A stretch of 7,340 nucleotides of DNA from JACAEY01 sp049700155 (GCA_049700155.1 JBNAVX010000118.1:1-7340), one strand, 5' to 3'. Positions 1 through 6,356 are shown, numbered from the stretch's first letter. Program-made: numbers and translations. Notes: generated from the sequence alone by a model not told the origin.

Positions 1-159
1 CACTTAATTCATAAACTTATGAATAATTAGCAGATGCAGTATTCTCGCTCATTCTCGGCTCGATTAAGATCGAGCCTCCGAGGTAAATTCTTTCTTCGAA
101 AGAATTTAAATCCGCTCAAACACTGCATCTGCCAAAAATATTTTGAATAATATGGGTTA
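1..159 (+). repeat. Hairpin-rich MITE-like repeat, copy 1 (left tip cut by window edge)
   Basis: Non-coding interspersed repeat, seen again inverted at 1866-2031 and in part at 7286-7340. Compared with the complete copy, only about 6 bases (TTAACC) are missing at the left; the right end is TGGGTTA at 153-159. Internal structure: an 11-bp perfect outer stem (GCAGATGCAGT at 30-40 with ACTGCATCTGC at 122-132), hairpin A (GGCTCGAT 57-64 with ATCGAGCC 69-76, loop TAAG) and hairpin B (AAATTCTTTC 85-94 with GAAAGAATTT 98-107, loop TTC). The near-palindrome at 8-23 carries one mismatch that the other copies lack. Aligned by eye with copy 2 there are about nine differences in 159 positions and no indels. 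No reading frame of note lies inside. It occupies the region upstream of the radical SAM gene. The mobility class is inferred from structure only. Confidence 0.9.
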
Positions 160-262
160 GGGGTAAGTTATAATAATAAGGATTCTAAGTTTTTAATTTC
201 TTCAAAAACGACTTTTTGCTACTTACATATTTAGCCAGCCCTTTCTCTAAATAGATTATATG

Positions 263-271
263 TGCTATATT
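263..271 (+). promoter_or_regulatory. Possible extended -10 promoter of the radical SAM gene
   Basis: The 161-bp gap 160-320 between the repeat and the gene holds no other gene. It contains TGC followed by TATATT (266-271), an extended -10 arrangement (TGn plus a 5/6 match to TATAAT). The hexamer 17 bases upstream (TTCTCT) is a poor -35, which extended -10 promoters tolerate. A competing TATAAT lies at 169-174, just outside the repeat, but its best -35 (TTGAAT, 143-148, inside the repeat) is 20 bp away, which is long. Both are weak sequence matches in AT-rich DNA. Confidence 0.25.
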
Positions 272-320
272 TAAACAGATGAGACAATTAGAGAAGGAAG
301 AATTTGCAATTGAGTAACCC

Positions 321-1826
321 ATGAGCACCAACTTAAAGATACTTCTTCTTAATCCTCCATTCCTTCCAAGGTTCTCCCGTCCACAGAGGAGTCCTGCAGT
401 AATAAAGAGCGGGACACTTTACTATCCAATCTGGCTTTCATATGCCACAGGGGTACTTGAAGATGCTGGATATGAGGTTAAACTGATTGATGCACCCGCT
501 GAGGGCTATGATATAGAAACTGTAAAGAATATAGTTAAAGATTTTAGACCCTCAATGATTGTAATTGATACAAGCACACCAAGCATCTTCTCAGATATCA
601 AGGTTGCAGAGACAATTAAAGACATCCAACCAGAGTCTTTTATTGTACTCGTAGGAACGCATGTGTCTGCAACTCCTGAAGAATCTTTAAATTTATCTGA
701 ATCGGTCAATGCGATTGCAAGACGTGAATATGATTATACACTTCTTGAGTTAGCAAATATTATAAGTACTGAAGGTCCGAAATTAGGGTTAAAGAGACTG
801 AAAAATGTTCAGGGTCTTACTTTTAGATATAACAGCAGTGTTATACATAACCCTGATAGACCGCTAATAAAGAACCTTGACGAAATACCATTCGTAAGCA
901 GGGTTTATAAAAGACATCTTAAGGTGGAAAACTATTTCTACTCTATTACCAGATATCCAGAGATTACCATTGTTACAGGAAGGGGTTGTCCACATCATTG
1001 TAAATATTGTGTCTATCCACAAACAATGTTCGGTCATATGTTCAGACACAGGAGTCCGGAAAATGTTGTTGAAGAATTCAGATACATAAAAGAGAATTTC
1101 CCACAGGTCAAGGAAATCTTTATAGAGGATGATACTTTCACAGTAAACAGGAAATACTGTCAGGATGTATGTAAACTCCTTATAAAAGAAGGAATCGAGA
1201 TGATATGGACTACTAACTCCCGTGCTGATATAGATTATGATACACTCAGGTTAATGAAAAAGGCAGGTTGCAGGCTCCTCTGTATAGGGGTAGAAAGCGG
1301 CAATCAGCGTATACTTGACAATATAAACAAGAGATTGAAACTCCAGCAGGTTCAGGAGTTTATGAAGAATGCACGAAAGGCAAAAATTCTTATACATGCA
1401 TGTTTTATGGTAGGCAATCCAGGGGAAACAAAACAGACTATGAAGGAAACACTTGAATTTGCAAAAAGGCTCAGACCTGATACAGCCCAATTCTTCCCAC
1501 TTATGGTCTATCCAGGAACAGAGGCTTATGACTGGGCAAAAGAGCATGGATATCTGACGACCACAGATTATTCTAAATGGATTACAGAGAGTGGACTTCA
1601 TAATTGTATTATCTCTACCCCGGTTCTTTCAAATAAGGAGCTTGTTGATTTCTGTGATTATGCCAGAAGGGCATTCTATTTGAGACCTTCTTACATCTTT
1701 TCAAAGATATCTCAAGTCGTTCTCCATCCTTCTGAAACAAAACGGGTTATAAAAGCTGCAAGAACATTTTTTAAATACCTGCTTAAGGGAAGCACTGCAG
1801 ATCTTGCCAAAGACAAATCTTGTTGA
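321..1826 (+). CDS. B12-binding-domain radical SAM protein
   Basis: A 501-residue radical SAM enzyme of the cobalamin-domain class. Residues about 5-145 form a Rossmann-like B12-binding domain, with the usual N-terminal LLLNPPF, the WLSYATGVLEDAGYEVKLID segment and VGTHVSATPEE. A classical DxHxxG cobalamin-ligand motif is not visible, as in many members. The radical SAM core (about 214-400) carries the [4Fe-4S] cluster cysteines C223, C227 and C230 in GRGCPHHCKYC, followed by IEDDTF (269-274), IGVESG (322-327) and MVGNPGET (363-370). Such enzymes use SAM to make a 5'-deoxyadenosyl radical and often methylate or rearrange unactivated carbons. The substrate here is unknown. Relatives occur in polysaccharide and hopanoid gene clusters, and the glycosyltransferase and export genes nearby hint at a surface-glycan role. 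ATG 321 is the first start after an in-frame TAA at 315-317. The purine-rich AAGGAAG at 294-300 is 20 nt away, too far for a normal ribosome site. The gene appears to be transcribed alone. Confidence 0.88.
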   Translation: MSTNLKILLLNPPFLPRFSRPQRSPAVIKSGTLYYPIWLSYATGVLEDAGYEVKLIDAPAEGYDIETVKNIVKDFRPSMIVIDTSTPSIFSDIKVAETIKDIQPESFIVLVGTHVSATPEESLNLSESVNAIARREYDYTLLELANIISTEGPKLGLKRLKNVQGLTFRYNSSVIHNPDRPLIKNLDEIPFVSRVYKRHLKVENYFYSITRYPEITIVTGRGCPHHCKYCVYPQTMFGHMFRHRSPENVVEEFRYIKENFPQVKEIFIEDDTFTVNRKYCQDVCKLLIKEGIEMIWTTNSRADIDYDTLRLMKKAGCRLLCIGVESGNQRILDNINKRLKLQQVQEFMKNARKAKILIHACFMVGNPGETKQTMKETLEFAKRLRPDTAQFFPLMVYPGTEAYDWAKEHGYLTTTDYSKWITESGLHNCIISTPVLSNKELVDFCDYARRAFYLRPSYIFSKISQVVLHPSETKRVIKAARTFFKYLLKGSTADLAKDKSC

Positions 1827-1842
1827 TTCCATAATTTATTAA

Positions 1843-1869
1843 CCAGTTACTCATAAATTTATGAATTAA
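1843..1869 (-). repeat. 27-bp partial extra copy of the repeat end, abutting copy 2
   Basis: These 27 bases are an exact direct repeat of 1996-2022, the inner part of the right end of the complete element. They contain the 14-bp palindrome TCATAAATTTATGA (1851-1864; also 2004-2017 and 7300-7313). The segment lies immediately outside the left TTAACCCA tip of copy 2 and shares its last four bases (TTAA, 1866-1869) with that tip. It is therefore a fragment of another element, or a product of slippage or nested insertion, rather than part of the 166-bp unit itself. Confidence 0.75.
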
Positions 1870-2031
1870 CCCATATTATTCATAAAATTTTTGGCAGATG
1901 TAGTATTTGAGCGGATTTAAATTCTTTCGAAGAAAGAATTTACCTCGGAGGCTCGATATTAATCGAGCCGAGAATGAGCGAGAATACTGCATCTGCCAGT
2001 TACTCATAAATTTATGAATTAAGTGGGTTAA
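1866..2031 (-). repeat. Hairpin-rich MITE-like repeat, copy 2 (complete, 166 bp)
   Basis: The only complete copy in the window, inverted relative to copies 1 and 3. Both ends read TTAACCCA inward (1866-1873 and the complement of 2024-2031) and extend as imperfect terminal inverted repeats of about 45 bp that include TTCATAAA and TGGCAGATG. The outer stem pairs 1892-1907 with 1983-1998, 16 bp with one mismatch. Inside are hairpin B (1919-1928 with 1932-1941) and hairpin A (GGCTCGAT 1950-1957 with ATCGAGCC 1962-1969, loop ATTA). It fills the space between the convergent radical SAM and glycosyltransferase genes, where its stems could act on transcript 3' ends. No U-tract follows a stem, so it is not a standard intrinsic terminator. 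No clear target-site duplication beyond the terminal TTAA can be seen. It encodes no transposase. Confidence 0.92.
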
Positions 2032-2989
2032 GGTGCTTTATCATCCCCACCCCCAGTCCAAGTGACAGTGATAGAGACCTCAAAAAGAGTATAAAAGGTG
2101 AGATTATTGCAACAGAGGGATCTCTTTTTAGGGCAAATAAAACAAAGGGGATACAGGTTAAAAGAAAAATAAAAAGAGAAAAAGCTGATGCATAATACAT
2201 CTGTTGATAAACAGGTCCTGCAATGCCTGTTAGGGATAAAAGAGATAAAAGCATCTGGATCTTTAGAGATTGGGGTGTATGGGTATCAGTTTTAATTTTG
2301 CCCGGATGCCGTTTCAGTAGAAATGCCTTCCAGAATGCTATCTTATATTTTTTCTTGAGGTAACCCATAAGGCTTGCTGAATGTTTATGAAAGACTACAG
2401 CATCCGGGTTAAAGACCATCTTGTGACCATCCTGTGAAAGCCTGAAAGAAAATTCCTGGTCTTCTACTGATGCCCTTGGATATCTCTCATCAAATCCGTT
2501 GTATTTCATGAAAACATCTTTTCTGTAACCTGCTGAATATGTATCAATAAAATCAATATATTTAAATTTCTTCATCCTTTCATATTTATGTTCATATTCA
2601 ATCTGTACAAAGCGGGCTATTAGTTCTTTCTGCTTGGATTTATAAGCACCTTTAACACCTATAACCTGTGGATCATTGAAAGGCTTAATCATCTCTTCAA
2701 TCCAGTTGGGTTGGGGTTCACAGTCAGCATCTGTAAAGAGGACAATATTACCCTGTGCATGAGTCACCCCATTATTTCTTGCAGCGGCTGGACCTCTATT
2801 CTTCTGGTAGATGTATTTAACAGGATATTCTGCTACTACATCTTTTGTGTCATCATTGCTACCGTCGTCAATTATGATTACTTCGTAATTTTTATTATTG
2901 AAGGTTTGGTTTTTAAGGGATTCAAGGCATTTAGTGAGTTCTTTAGAACTGTTAAAGGTAGGAATGATAATTGAGATTTTTTCCTTCAT
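2012..2989 (-). CDS. Family 2 glycosyltransferase with C-terminal membrane helices
   Basis: A 325-residue GT-A fold glycosyltransferase that should transfer a sugar from a nucleotide donor to a lipid-linked or nascent glycan on the cytoplasmic face of the inner membrane. It opens with SIIIPTFNSSKEL (6-18). Sugar-nucleotide and metal-binding acidic motifs are IIIDDGSNDDT (DDG 41-43) and LFTDADCEP (DAD 87-89). The probable catalytic ED is at 176-177 in ASVEDQEFSFRL. Hydrophobic stretches at about 244-262, 268-287 and 294-316 suggest two or three C-terminal membrane segments. Sugar specificity cannot be read. The ATG at 2987-2989 has AAAGGA upstream at unusually short spacing (about 2 nt). The gene diverges from the polysaccharide export gene across 119 bp, supporting a shared surface-polysaccharide role. 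The last five residues (NPLNS) and the TAA stop lie inside repeat copy 2, so the native C-terminus was probably altered slightly by the repeat. Confidence 0.9.
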   Translation of the reverse strand: MKEKISIIIPTFNSSKELTKCLESLKNQTFNNKNYEVIIIDDGSNDDTKDVVAEYPVKYIYQKNRGPAAARNNGVTHAQGNIVLFTDADCEPQPNWIEEMIKPFNDPQVIGVKGAYKSKQKELIARFVQIEYEHKYERMKKFKYIDFIDTYSAGYRKDVFMKYNGFDERYPRASVEDQEFSFRLSQDGHKMVFNPDAVVFHKHSASLMGYLKKKYKIAFWKAFLLKRHPGKIKTDTHTPQSLKIQMLLSLLSLTGIAGPVYQQMYYASAFSLFIFLLTCIPFVLFALKRDPSVAIISPFILFLRSLSLSLGLGVGMIKHLNPLNS

Positions 2990-3055
2990 TATCCTTTTTT
3001 TATTTTATTCATAAATAATCAGTAAGACAAGGGAAAATGAGGAAGGTCATTTTTC

Positions 3056-3084
3056 TTGCTTTGGAAGACACAATTTAGTATATT
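3056..3084 (+). promoter_or_regulatory. Candidate sigma-70 promoter of the polysaccharide export gene
   Basis: TTGCTT (3056-3061) and TATATT (3079-3084) are separated by 17 bp, the optimal spacing. The -10 matches the consensus at 5 of 6 positions and the -35 at only 3 of 6. A start site near 3091 would give a leader of about 18 nt before the ATG at 3109. It lies in the 119-bp divergent space shared with the glycosyltransferase. Confidence 0.4.
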
Positions 3085-3108
3085 AAATTTGTTTTTCAAG
3101 ATTAAAAA

Positions 3109-3822
3109 ATGTATTTATTAAATAGACATATTTTACTTTTAATTCTTTTTGTCTCTTTATTCTCTTTCGGCTGTTCTACTAATAAGGCACTCGTTCGGAA
3201 CGAGGCACAGCCTGAACAACAGCAGATACCACCTATTGAGATATCTGAATATATCCTCGGTTTCGGAGATGAACTGGAGATATCAGTATTCAGACATGAT
3301 GATTTGAGCAAAACGGTCAGAATTTTGCCTGATGGAAAGATTTATTATCCTCTTGTTGGTGAGATAAAGGCTGAGGGACTCAGTGTAAGTCAACTCAGAG
3401 ATAAATTGAAGGAAGGACTACTTAAATATTATGTAGAGCCTCAGGTCAGCGTTATAGTCACATCTATCAGCAGCCAGAAGGTCTTTGTATTAGGTGAAGT
3501 AAATAAGCCTGGTGCATTCTTGCTTGACAGACCCAAGACTGTGATAGAAGCAATTTCTGAGGCTGAAGGTTTTACACAGGATGCAAAGATAAAGAACGTC
3601 TTATTAATAAGAGGGGGAGCCTCTAATCCAAATCCAGATTATACAGTATTAGATTTAAATAAGACTCTCAAAGAAAGAGACATGACACAAAATGCGCCAC
3701 TCAGGCAGGGGGATATTATTTATGTGCCTGCTACAGAAATCGCTGATGTAGCAAGGTTCTTTGATCACATCTGGACTATTATTCCATTTCGATTGGCATT
3801 GTTCGGGTTCCGGATTCAGTAA
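3109..3822 (+). CDS. Polysaccharide export lipoprotein (Poly_export/SLBB, Wza-like)
   Basis: A 237-residue protein of the Wza/outer-membrane auxiliary family, which forms the periplasm-to-outer-membrane channel for capsule or exopolysaccharide. Residues 1-21 are a hydrophobic signal peptide ending at C22 (SFGC). This fits lipid attachment, although the phenylalanine at -2 makes it an imperfect lipobox. The Poly_export domain spans about 46-119 (ILGFGDELEISV, then RILPDGKIYYPLVGEIKAEG). One SLBB domain follows from about 123 (KVFVLGEVNKPGAF) with LRQGDIIYVP at 198-207. The end (DVARFFDHIWTIIPFRLALF, 213-232) looks like an amphipathic helix, as in the Wza pore. It is shorter than E. coli Wza (379 residues), with one SLBB instead of several, a common compact form. 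It diverges from the glycosyltransferase; no tyrosine-kinase or Wzc partner is in the window. The ATG at 3109 has no clear Shine-Dalgarno, but it gives the full signal peptide. Confidence 0.9.
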   Translation: MYLLNRHILLLILFVSLFSFGCSTNKALVRNEAQPEQQQIPPIEISEYILGFGDELEISVFRHDDLSKTVRILPDGKIYYPLVGEIKAEGLSVSQLRDKLKEGLLKYYVEPQVSVIVTSISSQKVFVLGEVNKPGAFLLDRPKTVIEAISEAEGFTQDAKIKNVLLIRGGASNPNPDYTVLDLNKTLKERDMTQNAPLRQGDIIYVPATEIADVARFFDHIWTIIPFRLALFGFRIQ

Positions 3823-3908
3823 TAGAAGCTTATTTATAAATAATAGAACATCCAGTAAGATTTATGATAAATTTATTAGGATAAATTCAAAAATACTTTA
3901 TATGGATG

Positions 3909-3917
3909 AAGGAAAGG
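3909..3917 (+). promoter_or_regulatory. Ribosome binding site that fixes the asd start
   Basis: AAGGAAAGG stands 8 nt before ATG 3926. The upstream in-frame ATG at 3902 has only AT-rich sequence before it, and the frame stays open back to 3761 merely by overlapping the previous gene. Starting at 3926 also places the nucleotide-binding GATGAVG at residues 14-20, as is usual for the family. Confidence 0.6.
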
Positions 3918-3925
3918 ATTCGGAG

Positions 3926-4945
3926 ATGCTCAAAAAGAAAGATAAATATGTGGTTGCTGTTGTAGGTGCCACAGGTGCTGTTGGCAGAGAGATGGTCCAG
4001 ACTCTTGAGGAAAGAGATTTCCCTGTTGAAAAACTGAGGCTTTTTGCATCAGAGCGCTCAGAAGGAAAGAAGATAGAATACAAGGGTAATAATATCTCTG
4101 TTGAAATCCTTAAGGATGATTCCTTTGATGGGATTGATATAGCCCTTTTTTCAGCAGGTGCAGAGAGGTCAAAGATATGGGCACCTGTAGCGGTCAGTTC
4201 AGGTTGTGTTGTTATTGATAATTCAAGCCAGTGGAGGATGGATCCAGAAGTCCCTCTTGTAGTTCCTGAGGTTAATCCTGACGACATTGAGTGGCATAAA
4301 GGCATAATAGCAAATCCTAACTGTTCAACTATCCAGATGGTAGTTGTCTTAAAGCCGATACACAATGTAGCAAAAATAAAAAGGGTCGTTGTGACAACAT
4401 TCCAGTCTGTCTCAGGCACAGGACAGAAGGCGATGGACGAGCTCCTTCAGCAGACAACAGATATCCTGAATTTCAGAGAGGTGAAGTGCAATGTCTATCC
4501 TTATCAGATAGCATTTAATGTCCTTCCACATATAGACAAATTCCTTGAAAATGACTATACAAAAGAAGAGATGAAGATGGTGAATGAGACCAAAAAGATA
4601 ATGGGAGACGATTCAATAAGGGTCACAGCCACAACTGTAAGGGTACCTGTATTCAGGGGACATTCAGAGAGCATAAACATAGAGACAGAGAAAAAGATTA
4701 CTGCAAATGAGGTAAGGGCAATCCTTTCAGAAGCACCTGGCATAATAGTCTTTGATGCCCCGCATAAAAATATATATCCTACTCCTATAAATGTAGCAGG
4801 CAGAGATGAGACATATGTTGGAAGGATAAGGGAAGACGAGTCCATTGAAAATGGTATCAATATGTGGGTAGTTGCAGATAATCTGAGAAAGGGAGCAGCC
4901 TTGAATGCAGTTCAGATAGCTGAAAGGTTGATTGGAAAAGAATAA
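3926..4945 (+). CDS. asd: Aspartate-semialdehyde dehydrogenase
   Basis: A 339-residue cytoplasmic enzyme that reduces aspartyl-4-phosphate to aspartate-4-semialdehyde with NADPH. This is the branch-point step towards lysine/diaminopimelate, threonine and methionine. The N-terminal NADP-binding Rossmann domain has VVGATGAVG (12-20). IDNSSQWRMD (97-106) supplies the substrate-phosphate arginine R103. The catalytic nucleophile is C133 in ANPNCSTIQ, Q160 sits in TFQSVSGTG, and the acid/base histidine is H246 in RVPVFRGHSE. The C-terminal WVVADNLRKGAALNAVQIAE returns to the cofactor domain. Length and motifs match the bacterial enzyme, and nothing key is missing. It follows the export gene by 103 bp on the same strand, with an AT-rich 14-bp palindrome at 3830-3843 between them, so it may have its own promoter. 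The mtaD-like gene begins 70 bp downstream. No amino-acid-responsive riboswitch is apparent upstream. Confidence 0.96.
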   Translation: MLKKKDKYVVAVVGATGAVGREMVQTLEERDFPVEKLRLFASERSEGKKIEYKGNNISVEILKDDSFDGIDIALFSAGAERSKIWAPVAVSSGCVVIDNSSQWRMDPEVPLVVPEVNPDDIEWHKGIIANPNCSTIQMVVVLKPIHNVAKIKRVVVTTFQSVSGTGQKAMDELLQQTTDILNFREVKCNVYPYQIAFNVLPHIDKFLENDYTKEEMKMVNETKKIMGDDSIRVTATTVRVPVFRGHSESINIETEKKITANEVRAILSEAPGIIVFDAPHKNIYPTPINVAGRDETYVGRIREDESIENGINMWVVADNLRKGAALNAVQIAERLIGKE

Positions 4946-4977
4946 TTAGCCAATCGCCATTGAAATTTATTATGGAT

Positions 4978-5007
4978 TTAACTCTCGAGAAGAATAAGAC
5001 ACATAAT
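4978..5007 (+). promoter_or_regulatory. Possible promoter giving a near-leaderless mtaD transcript
   Basis: TTAACT (4978-4983, 4/6 to TTGACA) and CATAAT (5002-5007, 5/6 to TATAAT) are spaced by 18 bp. Transcription would start around 5014-5016, at the ATG itself. That would agree with the lack of a Shine-Dalgarno sequence before the gene, but the match is modest and the DNA is AT-rich. Confidence 0.25.
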
Positions 5008-5015
5008 TATCAGCT

Positions 5016-6356
5016 ATGATTGATGTTGATTATATTATTACTGCGGATTATGTCCTTCCGATGGATGAAAGCCTCAAAATTATTAATAATGGTGCAATTG
5101 CCATAAGAGATTCTAAAATACTGGATGTTGGGACAAAGAATGAGATCTTTAGAAAATATACCGCAAAGAATATTATCAATGGAGACGGTAAAGCCGTATT
5201 CCCTGGACTTATCAATACCCACACACATGCTGCGATGGTCTATTTCAGGGGTATTGCTGATGACCTTCCATTGAGAGAATGGCTCGAAAACCATATATGG
5301 CCTGCAGAAAACAGGTGGCTCAGTCCTGAATTCATAACAGATGCGGTTGAACTTGCCTGCCTTGAGATGTTGAAAGGAGGGGTAACAACATATAATGATA
5401 TGTACTTTTATGAAGATTCTGCAGCCAGAATAACTAAAAAAATTGGGATGAGGGCTGTCTTAGGTGTTGGTATCCTTGACTTTCCAACAAAGTCTGCCAG
5501 TACTTCAGATGAGTACTTTTCTAATGCAGAAAGTTTCATAAGAGACTGGAAAGGAGATGAATTAATAGTCCCCTGTATCGCCCCTCATGCACTTTATACT
5601 TGCAATTCAGATACATTAAAAAGGGTGAGGAAAGTAGCTGATTCAATGGATGTTCTTATCCATATACACTTATCAGAGACAAAATGGGAGGCTGAAGAGA
5701 TTAAAAAGAGACACAATATGGATCCTGTAGAATATCTTGAAGATATGGCTTTTCTTGATGAGCGGGTGATTGCTGCCCATTGTGTATGGTTGACAGATAG
5801 AGAGATCGAGATACTGGCTAAGAGAAACGTGGGTGTTTCACACTGCATAGAGAGTAATCTAAAGCTTTCCTCGGGGATCGCACCTGTTGTGAGGATGTTG
5901 AAAGCTGGAGTAAAGGTAAGTTTCGGAACAGATGGTGCTGCAAGCAACAATGACCTTAATATCCTGAGTGAGATGTCTACAGCAGCAAAAGTCCACAAGG
6001 CATATTCAGAAGACCCTACTGTCCTTGATGCAAAGACAGTCCTTCTTATGGCAACAAGGTGGGGTGCAGAGGTCCTGGGACTTGGGAGTATTACAGGAAG
6101 TATTGAGAAAGGCAAATCTGCAGACCTTGTCATTGTTAACCTTAGAAAGCCACATCTTATGCCTATCTATAACATTTACTCCCATATTGTTTATTCAATG
6201 ATGTCTTCAGATATTGAGAGGGTAATGGTTAATGGGAAAATAGTTATTAATGGTGGAAAATTGATGACTGCTGATGAGTCAGAAATACTTTATAAGGCTG
6301 AAAAGTGGAATGAAAAGATCTCTACATCTCTCTCCTCCCCTCAATTGCCTTACTGA
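5016..6356 (+). CDS. mtaD: 5'-methylthioadenosine/S-adenosylhomocysteine deaminase (amidohydrolase)
   Basis: A 446-residue amidohydrolase of the TM0936/MtaD group, which deaminates 5'-methylthioadenosine and S-adenosylhomocysteine to their inosyl forms, recycling SAM by-products. Metal ligands are visible: H69 and H71 in NTHTHAAM, H218 in IHIHLSE, and D306 in FGTDGAASNN. E221 and H255 (AAHCVW) are the expected catalytic partners, and H191 (APHALYT) is also conserved. FRGIADDLPLREWLENHIWPAE (78-99) is characteristic of this subgroup. The small beta-sandwich is formed by residues about 1-60 and 370-420 (GKSADLVIVN, ERVMVNGKIV). A chlorohydrolase or guanine-deaminase-like substrate is a less likely alternative. 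ATG 5016 has no good ribosome site; the purine-rich run near 4986-4996 is too distant. It lies 70 bp after asd and may be cotranscribed. Its last 35 bp overlap the end of recR on the other strand. A radical SAM enzyme nearby would generate related SAM by-products, but no direct link can be shown. Confidence 0.88.
   Translation: MIDVDYIITADYVLPMDESLKIINNGAIAIRDSKILDVGTKNEIFRKYTAKNIINGDGKAVFPGLINTHTHAAMVYFRGIADDLPLREWLENHIWPAENRWLSPEFITDAVELACLEMLKGGVTTYNDMYFYEDSAARITKKIGMRAVLGVGILDFPTKSASTSDEYFSNAESFIRDWKGDELIVPCIAPHALYTCNSDTLKRVRKVADSMDVLIHIHLSETKWEAEEIKKRHNMDPVEYLEDMAFLDERVIAAHCVWLTDREIEILAKRNVGVSHCIESNLKLSSGIAPVVRMLKAGVKVSFGTDGAASNNDLNILSEMSTAAKVHKAYSEDPTVLDAKTVLLMATRWGAEVLGLGSITGSIEKGKSADLVIVNLRKPHLMPIYNIYSHIVYSMMSSDIERVMVNGKIVINGGKLMTADESEILYKAEKWNEKISTSLSSPQLPY

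Noticed and set aside
1..159. tRNA or other known structured RNA in the hairpin-rich region
   Set aside because: The stems do not form a cloverleaf, there is no T-loop signature, and the same sequence recurs in other intergenic spaces as an interspersed repeat.
1251..1601. 116-codon open frame on the minus strand inside the radical SAM gene
   Set aside because: It lies wholly antisense to a well-supported gene, has no recognisable domain and no ribosome site. The same applies to the minus-strand frames at 506-709, 864-1049, 3898-4419, 4555-4860, 5010-5294 and 5594-6133.
1843..2031. CRISPR-like array from the repeated palindromes
   Set aside because: There are only two direct repeats of 27 bp separated by a structured 126-bp segment that is itself repeated elsewhere. 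There are no regular spacers and no cas genes.
3004..3025. Possible decayed repeat remnant (TTATTCATAAATAATCAG) upstream of the glycosyltransferase
   Set aside because: Only about 11 bases resemble the repeat terminus and no adjacent GGCAGATG or hairpin core is present, so chance similarity cannot be excluded.
3830..3843. AT-only 14-bp palindrome TTATTTATAAATAA as terminator of the export gene
   Set aside because: The stem has no G-C pairs and no following U-tract, so it is too weak for an intrinsic terminator. It could arise by chance in AT-rich DNA.
3761..3925. N-terminal extension of aspartate-semialdehyde dehydrogenase from ATG 3761 or 3902
   Set aside because: The extension overlaps the end of the export gene and has no family similarity or ribosome site. 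ATG 3926 has a well-placed AAGGAAAGG and gives the normal enzyme length.
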